Shown here one piece after another: positions 13,901-26,800 of a stretch of DNA of 64,000 nucleotides. Below the pieces are notes generated by a model. That model was not told the DNA's origin and did not search any database. It was given only the letters and a program-made list of their open reading frames with translations. This DNA comes from Daphnia carinata. Its lineage: Eukaryota > Arthropoda > Branchiopoda > Diplostraca > Daphniidae. The first letter of the stretch is position 1; each line of letters opens with the position of its first letter. Made by a program: the position numbers and the translations under genes. The DNA is taken from the NCBI RefSeq assembly GCF_022539665.2, contig NC_081340.1, positions 5,269,357-5,333,356 on the forward strand, written 5' to 3'.

Positions 13901-15790
13901 TATGTAGACCTTCTAAACAGAGACGTTTGATGTGTCTTTAAAAAAAAAAAAAAAAGCCTTCACGATTGTGGAGTTGCAGTATCTACGACAAGCATCAAAA
14001 AGGTAAAGAAGAACTGATGAAACATAAACAATGGGTCGCTACTCGCCGACTTCCTCTCTTCGTGGTTTACTTTGATAGTGTCGGCCCGTCAACTCCAATC
14101 CCAACAGAAAAAAAACAAACAATAGGATTAAAAACAAAACCTATGCTGACGGGCATCTAAACACACGACTAGAGTAGACTATTAAAAAAAAGCGGACAGC
14201 AAACAAAAATAATAAAAAAACAAGCTGGAAATATAGTTTTTTGAGAGTGGCATTTGATACGTGTAAAAGCTTTGTGAACAATAGATAAATGCGTGTTCCT
14301 CTTTCGTTTTGCTTTAGATATTTATATCCATAAAAATGGGCAAGAAAAAAGAACGAAAGGGAGGGGGGTCTTTTTTTTTAAGATTTTTATTTCCACTTTC
14401 GGAAATAAAAATAATAACAAAAAAAAATTCCCTTTCTTTTTCGTTTTTATTTCCCACATGGCGTGTGTGTGTGTGTGTCTATATGGATTGATATATACGG
14501 CCTACGGCGTGATAAATCACCCATTCATGCGGACAGGAAACATGTATATAAAAAAAAAAGTAAACAAAATGTATACAGGAAAGGGAAAAGAAAAAAAAAA
14601 TAGGGTCTCCTCTTTATATTATTACATTCAGCTATGGATATGCCAGATGCAATTACACTATGGCGAACACGGTCCATGTTAGTCGTCCGTATAATATGGG
14701 ACGAGTACAAGCCGTTTGAATTGTCGTATAAAATGCCTATAAAGGATGGAGAAAAACCAAAAACCTTATAGGGAAATCGTTTCTTTTTCTCCAGTGCTAT
14801 ATTGGTCAGACGAACCACTGTGAATTGTGGTGGAATTGGCAATATGGAGAATGAACACGCCACTCTCATTTCCTTTTAGACGCCATCGCATTTTTATCCC
14901 CCCCCGTTCTTCTCCTGCGCGAGGGTGGGGCTCATCATTCCAGCCAATAATCCAATCTCGTCTTTTCTTTTTTGCTCCCCCCCCCCTCCCCAATTTCGCC
15001 TTAGCTTTCTGTCGGGAACAGCAAAAAAGAAGAGGGAGAAACGAATATTTACTGTATAAATCAGTCGTAAAGTAGTCCAGCGCAACGGAGGGTAGAGACA
15101 GATATTTAAAGGGAACCGTGAACGTTGCTGCGTAGCGATTGGCTGGATTTGAGGTTCATTCAAATGAAATGAAGCGAGGCTAAGCGATCATAGCGAATCG
15201 TGCACGAGGGAGAGGGGGGATGCTGTAAGCGTTGATTGTCAGTTGTCCCGGAGCCGGTTTTTTTTTTTTTTTTGAATAAAGATGATGAGGGGGTTAAGCA
15301 ACAAAAAAAAAAAAAAAAAAAAAAAAAATTGAACAAAAAAAAATGCCTGGCGGATAGTTAGTGTGTACAGTAGTTAAGCTAGACAGGATATATCTGCGGG
15401 CTCAATGAACACAACTGCGCTGCTGTCTAAATGGATTGAACCGTGATGATGAGAGTTGGGGTAGCTCTCTATCTCTTTGTACGAAATATAGCGATATTTA
15501 GGGCGTTCCCTTTGCTCTCCTTTCAAAGCAGAAAAAAAAAAAAAAAAGATTGGCATCAAAAAAGTTTTTCGGTGCTTTATTATAGGTTTTGAGCTGTACG
15601 CAGTCCGTATCTCGTATTTCTCCCCCCTTGCCGATCTGTCTAGATGTTTAGAGAGAGAAAAAAAAGAGGTTTTCCCCGTGTACAGCAGCCCGATGATATA
15701 ACCACTTATATCTAATTTGTTCCAGATCGGGTGATACCGGAGCACGTGTGTTACACATACGGCTCAACAATCGAAAAGAGTAGAAGGGGC

Positions 15791-17515
15791 GGGGGGGGGG
15801 GGACATCCAAAAAAGGGATCAAAAGCGAAAGCTCAAAGCTAAATCACAAAACACAATAATAAAAAAGTTTTTTTCTGGCTGAGGCAACACATGTTCCACG
15901 CACAAGGAGTCCAAATGGGGTTACAGGGTGTTTCTTGGTGTGAACGCCTTTTTACCAAACTAACTTTTTTTTTATATATATATATATAGGGACGAGAAAA
16001 CCAATGTGCTCAGCCCCTTTTTAAAAGAAATTTCCTTTTTCCTACACACCTGTTCGATTTTCACGGAATTACTTTTTTTTAATAGTTATCATCTTGAATA
16101 AAGAAAAGGCATCGCCTTAAAAAAAAAGAATTTCATTTTTCTTTTTTACTGCAAAACAATTTCAGAATTATTGGTATCATGGATTTCCCTACACCTTTTA
16201 TCCGACTACATGTAATAACAATATCACTAGCTATTGTTGTTTGAAAGCGCAAGGGAAATGTTTTCGACATTTCCTTGACGTTCCCTTTTTTTTTCGAAAA
16301 AAAAAAGAAAAGAAAACGTTTCTTCAGTTTTGATGGAACGCCCGAGTCTAAAAGAACCTCATCCGAAATAAAAAGAAAAAGCTTTGCATCAAAGAATAAC
16401 AACAGAGCACACGACGAGTTGTTTTTCTTTTCTCGTTGTGTGTGAAGCGTGACTCCATGATATCGTGAGCTGTTGAAAATGACCTCAGCTGAAAGATGCA
16501 GCGACACAACAACAAAAAAAAAAGTGAAACAACACGACGACGGAGACAAGAAAAGACGCGGGCAGCGGAAAAAAAGAATTTTTTTTGTGTGTGCGCGTCT
16601 CTTCCATTAAAAGAAAAAAAAGAGGTAACAGACCCAGAAAAATGAGTCGGGCGTTGATTTATCTACGTGAGCTTTTCAGAGAGAGAGGGGGGGGGGGGGG
16701 GTTTCCATCATCCCAAAGAGGCTTGCTCGTGAAAGCTATATAGCTCCTTTTATTTTTGCTCTTAAGACCCGCACAGGTCTCATCACAAGTTCCATTAAGA
16801 AACCCCCTGGTAAAAAAAAAAAGAGCTAGAAAACGATGTGTTGGCGGTTAAAAGTGCCTAGTTTATATCTACCACGTAGTTGCGGGGAATATAAATGAAT
16901 GTACGATTGATGTAGATGGATGGGCCGAAAGAAGGGGGGGGGGGGGCAGGCCATCTGGCCCTATATACACCACAATGTTGGGCTTATTATTTTCGTAGCT
17001 GCTGTCGCTGTTCCGTCACCAAACACAGTTCCGGGTATATTCCCTTTTCTGGATATATGGGATCCATCTCACAAAATATGAAAATGATCATAAAAGCGGG
17101 GCAAGAAAAAGGTGACTAAGAGGGTCTTCTCTTTCGCTTAAGTTCTACCCACTCTATTCAATCGCTATCCAAACGAGTGTGTGCTAAGTTTGTCGGGAAA
17201 AGGATTTTATCCCAGTCGTGCTAAAAGCTTTGATCTGAGAGTTCTAAAAGAAGCAAGGGCGTGCGTGCTGAATTACCAAGCAACGAGGATTACTTTCGAA
17301 CGAGGATGCGACTTTTTTTTTTCTCTTTTCGGATTTGAAAATAAAAAAAAAATTCTTTTTTTAAGTGGGGGGCTGTAAGATTGAAGACAATTTCGAATTT
17401 TTATTTTAAAAAGGAGCTTTCGACTCTTCTTTTGGTGCTGATAGGCAAAGCGAAATGGAAAGAAAAGAAGAACGATGTGCTGTAGGGTTTTTGGATGGAA
17501 AGGGGGGGGGGGGGG
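15791..17515. repeat. Cluster of long G homopolymers
   Basis: Four uninterrupted G runs lie within 1.7 kb on the plus strand: 12 G at 15791-15802, 15 G at 16687-16701, 13 G at 16934-16946 and 14 G at 17502-17515. Another 12-G run is at 47584-47595, inside an ASPDH intron, and a 14-C run is at 13443-13456. Runs this long are slippage-prone and can form quadruplexes. Exact lengths may be affected by sequencing error. Confidence 0.85.
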
Positions 17516-20500
17516 TTGGAAAAGTTTTTCCAGCTTGGGGATTAAGTGGCCAAATGCTCAGTCACACGGAACTGGCACGAATTCATCGCCTTTTCACATT
17601 TTCCTATTTCTTTTCCCAAACCAAAAATATAAAGCTGTGCCACAACCGTGGACACAGTCCCCTTCCCCAAAAACACCCTTAACCCACGACAAGTTCACTT
17701 AACTTAATTATATACAGCACACATACTTCATTTACATACAGATGTAGTAGTGGGTGGAGGGGGGACGACGCTCTTACACATACACACAGCTAAAAAGGGA
17801 TGCTGAAGTTTCAGTTTTCCAGCAGCAGCAGCCGGCCGGTAGCTCCATATCCAACGCACGCCATCATCATCGAAATTGAATCCATATCTGTGCATGGGCT
17901 GAATGCAACAGAAATGGTCGGAGAAATCAAGATACGCATCACGGAGTGCTCGCTCGTCAGGAAAGAGATTATAATATTCAATAAATCCTATTCTTATATA
18001 ACACGGACGAAAAAACCTTTAGACGATTTGTGAGTGACGGGGCTTTGAGGATTGATTAACTTGAGCTATTGACTTACTGATGGACGTCAACGGTTTCCGA
18101 TTTCCCGTCTCATCTTCTAAGGCCCCCCCACAGTTACGGATCAAAAGAGAACCAATAATCGCCTTGGAAATAAAAAAAAAAATTGTGAGAGAAAAAAAAT
18201 CAGCGGTTGATTTTTTTTTTCTACAAACAATAATCGGATAACAAGATTATGAAATTTATGTCGACTGCAGTTACCGCTGAGACGATAAATCAGTGGGGAA
18301 AAAAAAGCAATTAACAGTTCGGGGCCTAAATGGATCAGATGACTGTGCAGGGGAAAAATGGCGCCAAGAGCGTAAGACAACAAAAGACTAACGCACGAAG
18401 AGAGCGTCATGCAGCACAACTGTGCAAACAAATGATAAACTAAGTGCAATACGTGTAAGATACAATCAGAGGCAAATATTTGAAAATGGCCGGTGGAGAT
18501 ATATACGTTCATCTCGGCTACCCTCATTTCTGACTCACATTCAAGCAAATAAGTAAATAGCCGACAGCTTGGCACACACACAAAAGAGAAGTAATAATAA
18601 TATACGACGCACGCAACAGCCAAGTGACTGGACGACACTGGGGCAACATATGGTTAGATTAAAAGAGACGTGGAAATTCTATTTGCTTTACGGCCTCGTG
18701 GACACCTACAACCCTCATCTGGACATTATTTCATTGCTTCACAAATCACATTTTATATACGTCTTTAAATCGAGAATTAATGACATCTAGTAAGTCATCT
18801 CATGTATAGAAAACAGCGTGAAAAAAAAGACGTGTAACAAACACGTTTTCCATCATCCCGAATGGGAAGAGAAAAAAAAACGTTCGAGAGTCGGTAACAA
18901 ATCAGCAGAGGCAAGTAGGGGCAAAAAAATGGCTGACGTGGTTCGAGAAAAAAATTTAAAAAAAAGGAGAAATAGCTATGGCGTCATTGGCAAGAACACG
19001 AGGAGGTTTTCCAGAGATGGTCATTTAGTTTACAACAAAAAAACTGCACGTACCTGTGTTAATTGTGGGCCGGGACGTGCTGAAGGAAATGGACGAAATC
19101 TCACATGGCATGTCTGGGAGCACTTGAACTAAAAACAAGTCATCACAAGTGACCATCCTTTTCTCGTGTTCTCCAACTTTTAGTTCACTAGTTATGGAGT
19201 TTGTGTATCGTTTCATCAACGATCGGTGAGCACGGATGTCTTAAATATTTTTGAATACACGAGTTTGTGGCGTGACTGTTCGACACCATCAAAAGACTGA
19301 AACCTGCCGAACCCCTGGGTTAAGACGTGTGTGTTTTGTTTCGCGCGTGGCCCAACGACGTTGCATTTGATCTTATTATCACCCATCGACATCCGGTTAT
19401 GAAAAGTTATGTTTTTTTTTTGTTTTGTTTTTTTAACTTAATAGGTTTTTTTCTAACGAAAAAAAAAAATAAATATAAATTATTTAAATTGTTTTGACGT
19501 AGTGAAAATTTTGTATTTAAGAAAATATTTCTTTTCGAAAATTTGGTTAATGTGTTTTTTTAATGGCGCCATCAGCTGTTCAACTATTTGTCGGCTGCTA
19601 GAAAAAACCAAAATGAAAATAAAGGCGATAAACTTTTTTTAAAGACACCAATCATTTATTTTTTTCTTTAAACTAAAATCTATAAAGCTGATTTTTTTGT
19701 TGTTGAGTTTGGTAGACAAAGATAAAAATCGAAATAATACACCTTTGTTAAGGCTTTCTGAAAAATGGGGGGATACAAATAATATGGGTTCAAACAAAGC
19801 ACACACGATTTAAAAGAATTCGCGTCGTTTCAGCTTTAAGAAGAAATAAAAAAGTTAAAATGACATTAAAGCATTGTGGGTATTATGCTTGTTCTGTGAT
19901 GATTTCTTTTTTGAACTATCGAGCATAGAGAGATAATCAAAAGCGACAGAATTTTAATAACGAGCTGCATGTTTTTTTCTTTTTTTTTATGCTTTTCTTT
20001 TTTTTTTAAGAAATAAGGCTTCACGAAAATTGTGACGCTGATTAAAAACTACGTAGATCACTTTCCACTATTTTTTTTTCATCCCATTGCCAAAACAATT
20101 CTATCCCCACCCTAATCACCTTGAACGCGGGCACACTTTCCCTAGTACATTAACACGCATGCACACTTCAATGTCGTTTGCCTCTTCGTCATCTAATATC
20201 ACAATTAGCCCAGAATTTCTACTTTTATATTTTAAAAAGGCTGTGAGTTTCCCTTCTTTTTTTTGTCACTGAAAAATCCATGCACACGCAATTTTAGTTT
20301 AAATCGAGAGGGTGGGGATAAACAAGAGATAAGTTTTTTTTACATTGGATGTCACACACGTTTCTTTCATTGTTGTCGTTTTCGTTTCTTTTCGGTTCCA
20401 CGCACGATCCCAATTTGACTACTGTAATCATCCATCATAATCTTTAATTCAAATTGGGCTCCACCGGTATAAACCTGAATCCGAAAGAAACGATCCATAT

Positions 20501-20826
20501 ATAGAATAAAGACAAGGGTTTAAAAAAGCTGTTTAAAACGTCGTTTTTACGTTTTTCTTCTCTCTAAAAAAAAAAAAAATGCGTTTCTTCTATGTGGGAG
20601 GATTAGATATAATTTTTAAGAAGAGGGTAGAAATGAGGAGGCAGAGAGCAGAATGCGGATGGCATTTTTCTTCCCCCCAACGAAACGAGATAAAGAGATA
20701 AGAAGCAAAGGAAAAATTGCTTCCGACTCGTTTCTCCCCCCTCACAAAGACGCCGCTAAGCACTTGGAGCTGCCATCTAGGGGTCGGGACTGACCGACTC
20801 CCGTTGTGGTTCAGCGGGCACCACAA

Positions 20827-23800
20827 TCAGTTGAGGTATTTCCGGCACTTGCGCGAGCCACAGGTGCACGGTATCTTGACGTCCTCCAGCGGGAATTTGT
20901 AGTCGTATGTCAACTCTTCTCCGCGATGGATTCGCCTTAGGGCAAAGATGATAATGTGCTTCTTGCCAAATATGTCGACGATTCTCGAATAGCAGTTGGG
21001 CTACAGAAACAAGAAAAGGCCATTTCGACGTTAGAGAGGATTAAGCAGCTCTACACGATAAAATATAGCTACACATACCTCGCAAGAGTGATTGATGAAG
21101 CGGGCCGCATTCCCGTGAACCGTGGCGTCTACCACAGTTTGTTCGTCAACTCGAAACATGTAGCAGCCCATTCCTTTGGCCTCGTACTCCTTTTCTCGTT
21201 TGTCACACAGCACGGACCGGATGACTTGGCCTGCGTACTCGACAACCATTTCGCCGCTCTGTAAATCAAACAAGATTTTCTAAATCAACCAAGGACAATA
21301 TATGCTTTGATAAAGTCTTTTACCTCAATGTCTCGTTTGCAGAATAATCCACGACCGTGGATATGTGATCGATAAACACCAACAGACGTTTTAGCTACTT
21401 GGCGTAAATGCTTGAAACGGACCGTCATGGGCAATAATTCAAAATTAGTGACACGTCGTCCAGCAGCTGGCTGTTGAGCTCCATCTTGTTCGGCAGCGGC
21501 CCTGACTGATAGTTGAGGCTTGGGACGATACTGAGAGGCCAACCAGCCAAACATGTCATATGGCACTCTCCCGTTAAATGGAGCTGCCCGGACGCAGCCA
21601 AAAGTGGACCCAGTAATCAATTTTTCAACCGACTCACGATCCCTATTGGCACGATAACGGAAGGTATAGCCAGGGAATTGATCTGCGTTGGGTAATTGCT
21701 CCAACAGATTGATGACAGCGTGATGGTGTAGGCCAGTTAGATGGAGATTGCGTTCATCCATGCTCTTTGTACATCCATTATAAAGCGGCTCCATCTTCAA
21801 AGCTAATCTGGCATCTTGGACAGCGTCCAGCAGCTTTTGCCAAACGGCCGAGAGGGAGTTGGATCGGGCGTAGAAACCATCGTCTGAAACGAGTTCGTAA
21901 ACAATATGGGCTTCTTTCTTCGTTCCATTTTCGGGTGCTGATTTTTGTTCTTCGGCCGGCAGAGTCGAGTCAATAACAGGCCAAGATACAGGTTCAGCAT
22001 CCATGTCGGATGGAAGAATTGGCGGTTCGGAGGAGGCAGGTGGCGTGGCAAAAACGTCGCTGATATCAGCAAGTTTGTTTGGCAATTCAGATGTTGCTTC
22101 AGTCATTTGAGAAGCTACCATTTCTACCATTGCCTCCGTTATTGAGAGGCGCTCTTGTTGATCAGTGGAAGCTTTCAAATGAAATGTACGAGTTGCCTTT
22201 TCAGGTGCGCTAGGATGAGCCACAACTTTCAGTTGTTGGACAATTAATGGCGGGTCCTCTTTAGCTTCACTTCCCACAGGTGTAATTACACGGGCAGGTT
22301 TCTTACCTCCCATTGCCGAACGATAGCTATAAGTCGGTTTGGGAGGTTTTCCATCTACAGCTGGAACATCTTCTATAATGTTATTATTTAAAGGAAGAAC
22401 AAGCCTCTTTTGATCCTCTTTCAATACGTCCAGTTCGTTAGGAGCTTTAGAATTTTCTTTTTTCGTGGTTTCTTGCGTAGGAATAGGTTGTTTAGGTTCA
22501 GTTCCATCGACGACGGGTTTAGTAGTTAATTCATTGACTACTTTTGGGGATAATGTTTTCTTTGCCACTGGCGGATTTGTATCCTTGGCTACTGCTGGAC
22601 TTAGCTGTATGGTTGCAATGGAAGGTGATAACTGGGAAGCGGGTTGCAATGATACCGAAGGTAAATTAAATGAAAGTAAAGGTTGTTGGGGGAGGATGAC
22701 GATCTGATTAGACGTCTCCCACGGAACTTGAGCGTGCTGATTCTGGAGAAGGGAAGAAAGAGAGGGTATGGTGGTGTAGTTGGTAACACCCACGTTAGTC
22801 GTCATAATTCCTAAAGTCGACAACATGTGCGAAGGTATTGCTCCCAAGTATTGCACGACGGGACTTGAAGTCTGCTGATTCAAGGTCAGGCCGGAAGAAG
22901 ATAATGTGGGTATGGAACATGAATTGGCTTGTACGAACGTTTGCTCCATTGATGGTGGCATAATGATGTAGTGTTGCTGAGGTACGTTCAATGAAGGTTG
23001 CGAGATGAAGCTACACTGCACACCTGAATTGGAAGGGTTGTTCAATTCTGGTCGCGTGACGTACAATACTGGCGGAGGAGGAGATTGAAGTGTCATCTGA
23101 TAGGATGCGGGTATTGGTGATGGAGCTGGTACGGTGAAACGGACATTTTGCAATCCGGTAGGAGCGGGTGGATGAGGTTGTCGGATGGCCAACGTTCTAG
23201 GAGGAATAGCGTTGACAACAGGCCGGAATCGACGTTTTTGGTACCGAGGTTTAACGCTTCCTGGAGGTTTTGAAGGCACCGGCTGATTAACGGATTTCGC
23301 GGGTTCGATCGCCTTTTGGCCCTGAGAGGATGAATTGACGACAGGAACTTGAATTGGATCGTTTTCCGGCTGAGATTGAATGATCTCTGCCTCTGTTACA
23401 TGATCCATTGGTTCTTCTTTAGCTTGAAATTGAATAGGGATCGAAATATGAGCATCGGGTTCCACTGGTTCTAGTTTCGGTTTCACTGGGATGACGTCTT
23501 CTTCGCTTTCCTCTTCACCTTCGCTACTACTACTCAGCATTTCAACGCAACTTTCCACGTGTTTATTGAAACTCTGCAATGTTCGATAGGACCGCCGACA
23601 TCGGCGGCATTTCACTGGTTCCTCATCGATCATGTTTTCTTGTTTCACAACAACTGTTTTCTCCGGTTCAGTATCGGAAGAATCGGCTGCTCCATCTAGT
23701 TGAAGGATATTGCCCGACGAGCCTTTCCGATGCCATGGAACGTCTGAATTCACTTTCTTCAGAACATCGTTATGGGATAATGGCGATACTTTGATGCTGG

Positions 23801-26800
23801 CTAACAAGTTATTGCTATTGACACTGTTCCATTCAGATTCATTGCCATTCCAATCTAAATTTGATGATCTTTCTCCAGTTTGAATACTAGAAGATTTCAC
23901 AGTCCTAAAATGATATTAGAAATTCATTAACTAAGAATGTGTAAAACAACAATCGTCATTGTACTCACGCTGGGACAATACGCTTGTCATTGCGATTCTG
24001 TAATCGCATCTTTCTCCATTGCGTGTAACTCAGACGCCTATTTCTCAAATTCCTTTTGGGCGGAGTATTCACTTCAGGTAACTGTGGATAATTGTTGTTC
24101 GGCTGTGTACGTGTTTCGTCTACCGCAGTGCCAGAAAACGTTGATGGTTTTGGAACAGCAGGATCAGATTCTATGTCAAGTGAAGCTAACAAGGCTGAAT
24201 CGAGGAAGATGACGGCATGTTCCGGATCGGCTAGCCAGGCTTCAAGAGCATTGTCTTCGGTCGGACTAGGCGACACTTCTCCAGCGTCAGAGTAGAAGCC
24301 AGAATCTCTTAATTCGTTAGGTGTTCCACTCATTGCTACACTTGCGTTAGGTCCACCTTCCAGTTCCTGCTCGAAGTTGGCATCTTCCAAGACCATGTGA
24401 ATCAATTCACGATCATCTTGAGTATCGAGTTCTGCCAGGTTGAGTCCCGATTCCGCCATGATGACATCGTCCTCTTCATGGCTCACTGTGACGTTGGTTT
24501 CCAAATCTTTTCCGTCAACTGAACCTAAGGATAAAAGAAATACGTGTGAAATATGTGTCCAAGAATTTCATTTCCTTCTGAACTTACTGGGGATGTAAAT
24601 TGTCTTCAAGGTGTAAGATACAACTTTCCATGGCTCTTTGACAGACCAGTATCTTCGTTGACATTCAAAACCCACTGGCGTCAATGCCGAGTTTTCACCC
24701 GAAACGTCAGTCCGTAGCTGCCCGATAGATGAGATGGACAGAGATCCAATAACAACTCGAATATCACGAGGAGCGCAAGGTTTGATTCGTTTTGATTCAG
24801 CCCCCAGATCAACATAGACGCAACGAGCCACTTCAAAATTTGGCGGATGGGGGACAAGGTTTTTATTGGATTGTTCCTTTGCATGCTGGCTGCAAATAAG
24901 ACGCTTGCCTTCGAGCAGAGTTACTTCCGTGTCTGGTTGTAAGCAACACGGGAAATGCAAAGAGATTTGACATCCACGGACGCAACAGTTCACTGTTGCA
25001 CCTTTGGCATGGCAATGTTTGCAACGAGAGCCACTGCCTCTGGCAAGCGCATCAAAAACATTCTGAAGCGCCCCATCCACTTCTTCAAAGACTTCGTTGG
25101 ACCATAGTGCACAATTGATATGACACCATATATCACTGCCACAATACAAAAGACGCCCCTCTGCAGCTGCTGGACCTTCCCCTCGACCATGACACAAAGC
25201 GCATAAACGAATGTCAGATTCTGCATCGTATTCCACCTAGAATTAAAAACATCAGTATTATTTACATAATTATCGAAATCTGTAGTTATAGTAGCATACC
25301 TTGGCCGTAATGGAGATTTTTGGTCGTGGAACTATTTCCTTTTGTTTAGATTCCATCCAAGGTATTAGTGAAAAAATGCTGGACTCTGTTAAGCTTAGTT
25401 TGTCGGCAAGCTGGCGGAGATCCGAGCAGAATTCAGCACAATCTCGATATTCGTTCCGTATCAATTTATCGTTAATGGCTTCGAATATATTCGAGGAGGG
25501 GGTTGTTTGCGTATCAGCAATTTTTGCTAGAGCTTCGCGAAGCAATCCATTAGCGCAGCGAAGCAAATCATTTTTCCAGTTTTTGTCTGGAGAGCAAAGA
25601 CTGCAGACATATTCAACATTTGTTGTCGTGCAAAGGAAGCGGAAATCTTCATCAGAAAGTTGTTCGCATTCTGCATGAACCCACGTTCCACAGCAATTAC
25701 ACTCCATCTTCATTTGGCGACTTGTGTGACATTTGAAGCATAATGGGCAGAACTTTTCCTACAATTAAAAAACAAACAAATGTTTAATTAAAATATTCTG
25801 AATGAACAGCTACACGAGTTTTGCAAACCTCCACTCGAGAACATGCAAAGCACTGCCATTTGGCTCTTCGCTTCCTTTTGCTAGATGGATGAGCTGGACC
25901 GAGACAAGACCAGTGATAGGCATGAGAACAGCTAGAGCAAACCATTCTTTGTCCGGAACTTGAACTGCAAATTTGGCACACGACACAATTCAAGCAGATC
26001 CAAGGTGCTCCAAGAGTATTGGTGACGGCTGAAATAGCTGTTTCGCCTTTTTCCACAATTCCAGAGCACGATTCGATTCCGTCTTCTTCAATACGACAAG
26101 CGACAGCTTCCCTGTCCCAGTGATGGCAATCTGGAGCCGAGACGGACAAAGGAGCGCTGTCGGCCACGCAAAACGGATGAAAAGATTCGCAGCAACTGGA
26201 GCAGCAGACTAGTTCGTTTCTTCCTGAGCTGCCGCACAGGAAACACAATGGTGATGTCATGCTAAGCTGGGAGCAGCACATGGCGAATCCTTGGTCCCAC
26301 ACACGATCCGCATCGTAGTGTTCCCAGAGATCCGGCAAGAGTACGCCCTTTGGTACAAGCTTCGCCGGCTTACGTCCCGCCGAACCGGACGTCATGCAGC
26401 GAAACTAGACACATAGAGAAATACGGCTATATTAAATAAAAAAATTCAATAAAATATTTAAATTGTGCGAAATTCACTTGAGAATTTTTAGTTCGGCTGA
26501 GATCCTGCTGTTGCCAAGCCCGAACAGCAGAAGTCATGAGTCCAACTCGTTGGTTGGATCCCAGTTTGACGTCATCGCGAAAGGTGACGCGAGATCGCTC
26601 CCCCTGAGAAGTGGTTAGAGGCATGGCCGGGGAGCTCAAAGAGTTTTTTCGGTCCGTTGACCGAGAAAGTTTTGAAGAATTCTTTGCAGCGCTAGATCCG
26701 TTTGCCAATATCCTGTAATCGTCCAAGAACAATCTTTGAATCTAAACGAATGGGAACAAAACCAAAATACTAACGGTGCAACGTCGAACGTCGCGAGTTT

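Larger units (their letters stand above)
6812..20826. other. Gene-poor 14-kb region with homopolymers; trithorax 3'UTR at its right edge
   Basis: Apart from the probable leader exon at 7858-7919 no exon with plausible protein content was found on either strand. The stretch holds many A or T runs of 9-26 bases (26 A at 7371-7396, 24 A at 9201-9224, 26 A at 15303-15328), TG and CA repeats near 14466 and 13772, a TA repeat near 15974 and several long G runs. The right end, below 20827, must hold the 3'UTR of the trithorax gene; a minus-strand AATAAA near 19650 is one candidate end. The rest is 5' flank or leader introns of the Ig gene, or true intergenic DNA. Confidence 0.6.

Noticed and set aside
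15090-15150. CCAAT and TATTTAAA on the minus strand as a promoter for the Ig gene
   Set aside because: Such short motifs occur often in AT-rich DNA and the distance to the first supported exon (7 kb) cannot be bridged from sequence alone.
18141-18638. 165-codon minus-strand hydrophobic open frame
   Set aside because: It is Ser/Leu/Phe-rich from AT-rich DNA, with no recognisable family and no supporting exons nearby. The hydrophobic look is expected from T-rich codons.
24515-24524. VDG sequence just after FYRN as a Taspase1 site
   Set aside because: The Gln required two residues before Asp is missing and the position is too close to FYRN. QLDG at 23682-23702 fits better.
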